Of a stretch of DNA of 38,730 nucleotides, positions 35,303 to 38,730 are shown piece after piece. Source of the stretch: Candidatus Uhrbacteria bacterium (GTDB lineage: Bacteria > Patescibacteriota > Patescibacteriia > JACQRZ01); NCBI GenBank assembly GCA_023246955.1, contig JAHFHK010000004.1, positions 6,237 to 44,966 of the forward strand, written 5' to 3'. A model generated the notes under the pieces. That model had not been told where the DNA came from. It made no database searches and saw only the letters and a list, made by a program, of their open reading frames with translations. Numbering within the stretch: the first letter of the stretch is position 1; the number at the start of each line of letters is the position of its first letter. The position numbers and the translations under genes are program-made.

Positions 35303-37339
35303 ATGAACTATCACATTTCCTACAACTGGCTCAAAGAATACACGCCACTCCCGGAAGATTTTCGTAGCGTCGCTACACAGCTTGCACAGTCAGGTCCCTC
35401 CGTAGAACGCATCATCGAAAAAGACGGAGATGTACTGTTTGATGTAGAAATAACCACGAACCGCATTGATGCATTCTCAACGCGAGGATTCGCGCGTGAA
35501 GCAGCAGCAATCCTCGGGCTTGATTTCAAAGATCCATTCAGCGCATCACTCCCCGAATATCCCGAAGCGAAGGAAATATCCGTACTCATCGAAAAAGGAA
35601 CTGCGTGTCGCCGATACATGGCAGCACACATCAAAGGGGTTTCCATGAAGCCAACCCCGGATTGGATCGTACGCCGTCTCGAAGATAGGGGTGTCCAAAG
35701 TATTAACGTCGTCGTCGATATTACGAACTATGTCATGCTCGAGGTGGGACAGCCCATGCACGCATTTGACGCTCACGAACTCGCAACAGATGGTACTATC
35801 GATATCGTAGTGCGCAACGCAATCAAAGGAGAAAAAATCACGACTCTTTCGGGAGAAGAAAAGGAGCTGAACCCCACGATGACCGTAATCGCTGACCATA
35901 CAGGCCCACTCGCTATCGCGGGAGTAAAAGGAGGCAAGCGAGGGGGCATTACACCCACTACCACCGAGATAATCTTCGAATCAGCGAGTTTCAATCCCGT
36001 GAGCGTTCGTCGCAGTGCCCGCGACTGTGACCTCCGCACCGATGCATCACTGCGCTATGAAAAAGATCTGAGCCCCGAATATTCTTCCTACGCTCTCGCA
36101 CGCGCGATCGAACTCGCGCAAGAATTGTGTGGTGGAGAAGTCGTCGGCGTCGTAGACGTATATCCAGAGAAAGAAGTGGTCAAGCAGTACCCCCTTCAAT
36201 GGAAGACGATTTCACGAATTCTCGGTATAGCACTGCCCGAACAGGAAGTAATTGCTGTCCTCGAACGCCTCGGATTCACTACAAAAAAGATCGAAGGAGG
36301 GCTGAACGTGACCGTTCCGTTTTGGCGAAGCGCAGACATTGAAGGGGAGCGCGATCTCGTAGAGGAAGTAGGACGTCTTCATGGATACCATCGTATTCCA
36401 CTCGAGCCTATACGAGGGTCACTCTCTCTCGAGCCTATCGACTATATATTCGCAACGGAACGCCAGACAAAGAATATTCTCAAAGGGCTCGGCTGGACGG
36501 AAGCGATGCACTATTCTTTGACGAGTACGGCCCTGCGAGAAAAAGCAGGCGATACGGTGCAGGCAATAGAAGTACAGAACCCACTCTCTGCAGAGTATGC
36601 CGTACTGCGCACGAGTCTCATCCCATCGCTCGTCGTGACCGCATCAGAGCACGAACAAAAACGCGATGAGCTATCCCTCTTTGAATGGGGGAAAATATAT
36701 ATCCCCACGAGTACAGATGAACTTCCTAGCGAAAGAGCCATGCTCGGAGGCATATATATGACGTTACGCCCGTCTGATGAAATATTCGCGAAAATAAAAG
36801 GAGACCTCACTGTCCTCTTGAAAGAATGGTGTGGACCTGCTGCATCTCGGATAGAATATAAAAAAGGCGCATACGCAGCGCAGTTCGATGAAGAGAATGC
36901 TGCTATACTCGTCGTAGACGGCAAAAACATCGGTGGAATAGGGATACTCTCTCCAAAGACACAAGAAGCCTTTGGTATCAAAAAGAACGCAGGTATATTC
37001 GTCTTCGACATCGAGACGTTCCGCCAATTCTTCTCTCAGGAAAAATCGTATACCTCGATCCCAAAGTTTCCCGCCGTATTGCGCGATGTGTCCCTGCTCG
37101 TGCCCCGAGAGATACCCTACACCGACCTTGTTGCCGCGATTCGCGCAGCGAGTACTTCATTGCACGAGGTAGAGCTCTTTGATCGCTATGCCGGGAAGGG
37201 GATACCCGAAAACGCACACAGCCTCTCATTCCACCTCTCCTATCAATCCACCGATCGCACCCTCACGGCTGAAGAAGTAGACACGGAGCATGAGTCCGTA
37301 AGGAACGCACTCCTCGCTAAGGGCGCCACTATTCGATAA
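35303..37339 (+). CDS. pheT: phenylalanine--tRNA ligase beta subunit, short form
   Basis: B3/4 'GVQSINVVVDITNYVMLEVGQPMHAFDAHEL', B5, core 'LVEEVGRLHGYHRIP', C-terminal FDX-ACB 'IPKFPAVLRDVSLLVP'; 678 aa. Confidence 0.95.
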   Translation: MNYHISYNWLKEYTPLPEDFRSVATQLAQSGPSVERIIEKDGDVLFDVEITTNRIDAFSTRGFAREAAAILGLDFKDPFSASLPEYPEAKEISVLIEKGTACRRYMAAHIKGVSMKPTPDWIVRRLEDRGVQSINVVVDITNYVMLEVGQPMHAFDAHELATDGTIDIVVRNAIKGEKITTLSGEEKELNPTMTVIADHTGPLAIAGVKGGKRGGITPTTTEIIFESASFNPVSVRRSARDCDLRTDASLRYEKDLSPEYSSYALARAIELAQELCGGEVVGVVDVYPEKEVVKQYPLQWKTISRILGIALPEQEVIAVLERLGFTTKKIEGGLNVTVPFWRSADIEGERDLVEEVGRLHGYHRIPLEPIRGSLSLEPIDYIFATERQTKNILKGLGWTEAMHYSLTSTALREKAGDTVQAIEVQNPLSAEYAVLRTSLIPSLVVTASEHEQKRDELSLFEWGKIYIPTSTDELPSERAMLGGIYMTLRPSDEIFAKIKGDLTVLLKEWCGPAASRIEYKKGAYAAQFDEENAAILVVDGKNIGGIGILSPKTQEAFGIKKNAGIFVFDIETFRQFFSQEKSYTSIPKFPAVLRDVSLLVPREIPYTDLVAAIRAASTSLHEVELFDRYAGKGIPENAHSLSFHLSYQSTDRTLTAEEVDTEHESVRNALLAKGATIR

Positions 37340-37355
37340 CTGAAACACTACACAT

Positions 37356-38729
37356 ATGCCAGACATGGAAACACTTATATCACTCTGTAAACGCCGCGGC
37401 TTTATTTTCCCCGGCTCAGAAATCTACGGAGGCCTCGCGAACTCATGGGACTACGGACCGCTCGGTGTTGAGCTGAAGAATAATATCAAAAAAGCCTGGT
37501 GGCGCCACTTCGTCCAAATGCGCGATGATGTAGTCGGTATCGATGCAGCACTCATTATGAACCCTCGAGTATGGGAAGCATCGGGACATGTGGGGCACTT
37601 TAGCGATCCTTTGGTTGAAGATATCAAAACACACGAACGATACCGCGCCGATCATCTCCTTGAAGAGGCGGGGATAGACGTGACCGGCATGGTGCTCGAA
37701 GATATGGCACAAGCAATCAAAGAACGAGGGATCAAGAGTCCAAAAGGAAATCCACTCACCGAACCCCGCGCGTTCAACATGATGTTCCGTACCCATCTCG
37801 GGCCCGTAGAGAACGCCGAAAATGTTGTATACCTCCGTCCAGAAACAGCACAGGCGATGTTTGTAGATTTCAAGAATGTACAACAGACCTCTCGTAAAAA
37901 ACTCCCCTTCGGCATCGCCCAAATCGGAAAAGCATTTCGCAACGAAATAACCCCCGGCAATTTCATCTTCCGTACGCGTGAATTCGAACAAATGGAAATC
38001 GAATATTTCTGTCGCGAATCAGAGTGGGAAATCCACTTTGAAAAATGGCTCGTTGCGATGCGTGAGTGGCTGAAATTCCTCGGTCTCAAAGACTGGTATG
38101 AACACGAAATCGAAGAAGCAGATCGCGCCCACTACTCAAAGCGTACCATCGACATCGAATACGACTACCCCTTCGGCAAGAAGGAACTCTACGGACTCGC
38201 ATACCGCGGATCATTCGACCTCGATAATCACATGCGTGCCAGCGGCGAAGATCTTTCATTTCTCGATCAAGAGAAGAACGAAAAGATCGTCCCGCACGTC
38301 ATCGAGCCTACATGGGGCGTAGACCGTACCGTACTCGTGACACTCCTCGCCGCATACCGCGAAGAAGAAGCACCGACAGGCGAAGAAGGGGAGAGTGACA
38401 AGCGCGTCGTGCTCGCCCTGCCCAAAGATCTTGCTCCCTTCAAAATCGCCGTCCTCCCACTCTCGAAGAAAGAAGAGCTCAGCACCATCGCAAAACCCCT
38501 CGTCGCACAGCTCCGTTCTCGATGGATGGTAGACTATGACGAGACGCAAAGCATAGGCAAACGTTACCGCCGCCAAGACGAGATTGGTACGCCGTTCTGC
38601 GTCACCGTCGACTTTGATTCGCTAGAAGACAAAAAAGTAACCGTCCGCGACCGCGATACCATGCAACAAGAGCGCATCGCCATCGAGGAGCTAGAAAGCT
38701 ACATCGACACCAATATGCGCGCAGCGTAG
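37356..38729 (+). CDS. glyS: glycine--tRNA ligase (dimeric class II type)
   Basis: 'CKRRGFIFPGSEIYGGLANSWDYGPLGVELKNNIKKAWW', 'LRPETAQAMFVDFKN', 'QIGKAFRNEITPGNFIFRTREFEQMEIEYF', 'ANSWDYGPLG', 'HVIEPTWGVDRTVL'. Confidence 0.97.
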   Translation: MPDMETLISLCKRRGFIFPGSEIYGGLANSWDYGPLGVELKNNIKKAWWRHFVQMRDDVVGIDAALIMNPRVWEASGHVGHFSDPLVEDIKTHERYRADHLLEEAGIDVTGMVLEDMAQAIKERGIKSPKGNPLTEPRAFNMMFRTHLGPVENAENVVYLRPETAQAMFVDFKNVQQTSRKKLPFGIAQIGKAFRNEITPGNFIFRTREFEQMEIEYFCRESEWEIHFEKWLVAMREWLKFLGLKDWYEHEIEEADRAHYSKRTIDIEYDYPFGKKELYGLAYRGSFDLDNHMRASGEDLSFLDQEKNEKIVPHVIEPTWGVDRTVLVTLLAAYREEEAPTGEEGESDKRVVLALPKDLAPFKIAVLPLSKKEELSTIAKPLVAQLRSRWMVDYDETQSIGKRYRRQDEIGTPFCVTVDFDSLEDKKVTVRDRDTMQQERIAIEELESYIDTNMRAA

Positions 38730-38730
38730 C

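Noticed and set aside
1-38730. CRISPR arrays, prophage or complete IS elements
   Set aside because: No regularly spaced direct repeats, no phage structural genes and no transposase ORF recognised on either strand.

Overview
The window looks like a gene-dense bacterial chromosome segment of the Patescibacteria/CPR (Parcubacteria-like) type; this affiliation is inferred from gene content. It contains: (i) a type IV secretion-like operon at 35-8758 (VirB6/TrbL-like protein, PrgI-family protein, TraC-like protein, VirB4 ATPase); (ii) comF, tRNA-Ser(GCU), tRNA-Arg(GCG) and recG; (iii) a probable Panacea/DUF4065 antitoxin plus MazF/PemK-like toxin pair at 14367-15417; (iv) radA; (v) five consecutive minus-strand genes at 16902-22159 that share a signal peptide and a two-TM VirB2/T4SS-pilin-like N-terminus, each fused to a different C-terminal domain (alpha/beta hydrolase, two M15-like peptidases, C39-like peptidase, lysozyme/transglycosylase-like); (vi) a beta-propeller protein, a small membrane protein and a ClpC/ClpB-like AAA+ protein; (vii) large secreted surface proteins; (viii) a type IV pilus cluster (pilM, pilN, pilO, pilB) and a PilT paralogue that has lost its catalytic motifs; (ix) pheT without the EMAP/OB domain, and glyS. 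The strongest candidate for an undescribed system is the pilin-anchored hydrolase array. Other points of interest are the degenerate PilT, the Panacea TA pair, a small TIR-bearing repeat family located right after stop codons, and mostly Shine-Dalgarno-free, partly leaderless gene starts. All domain calls were made by eye from the translations; no database search was run.
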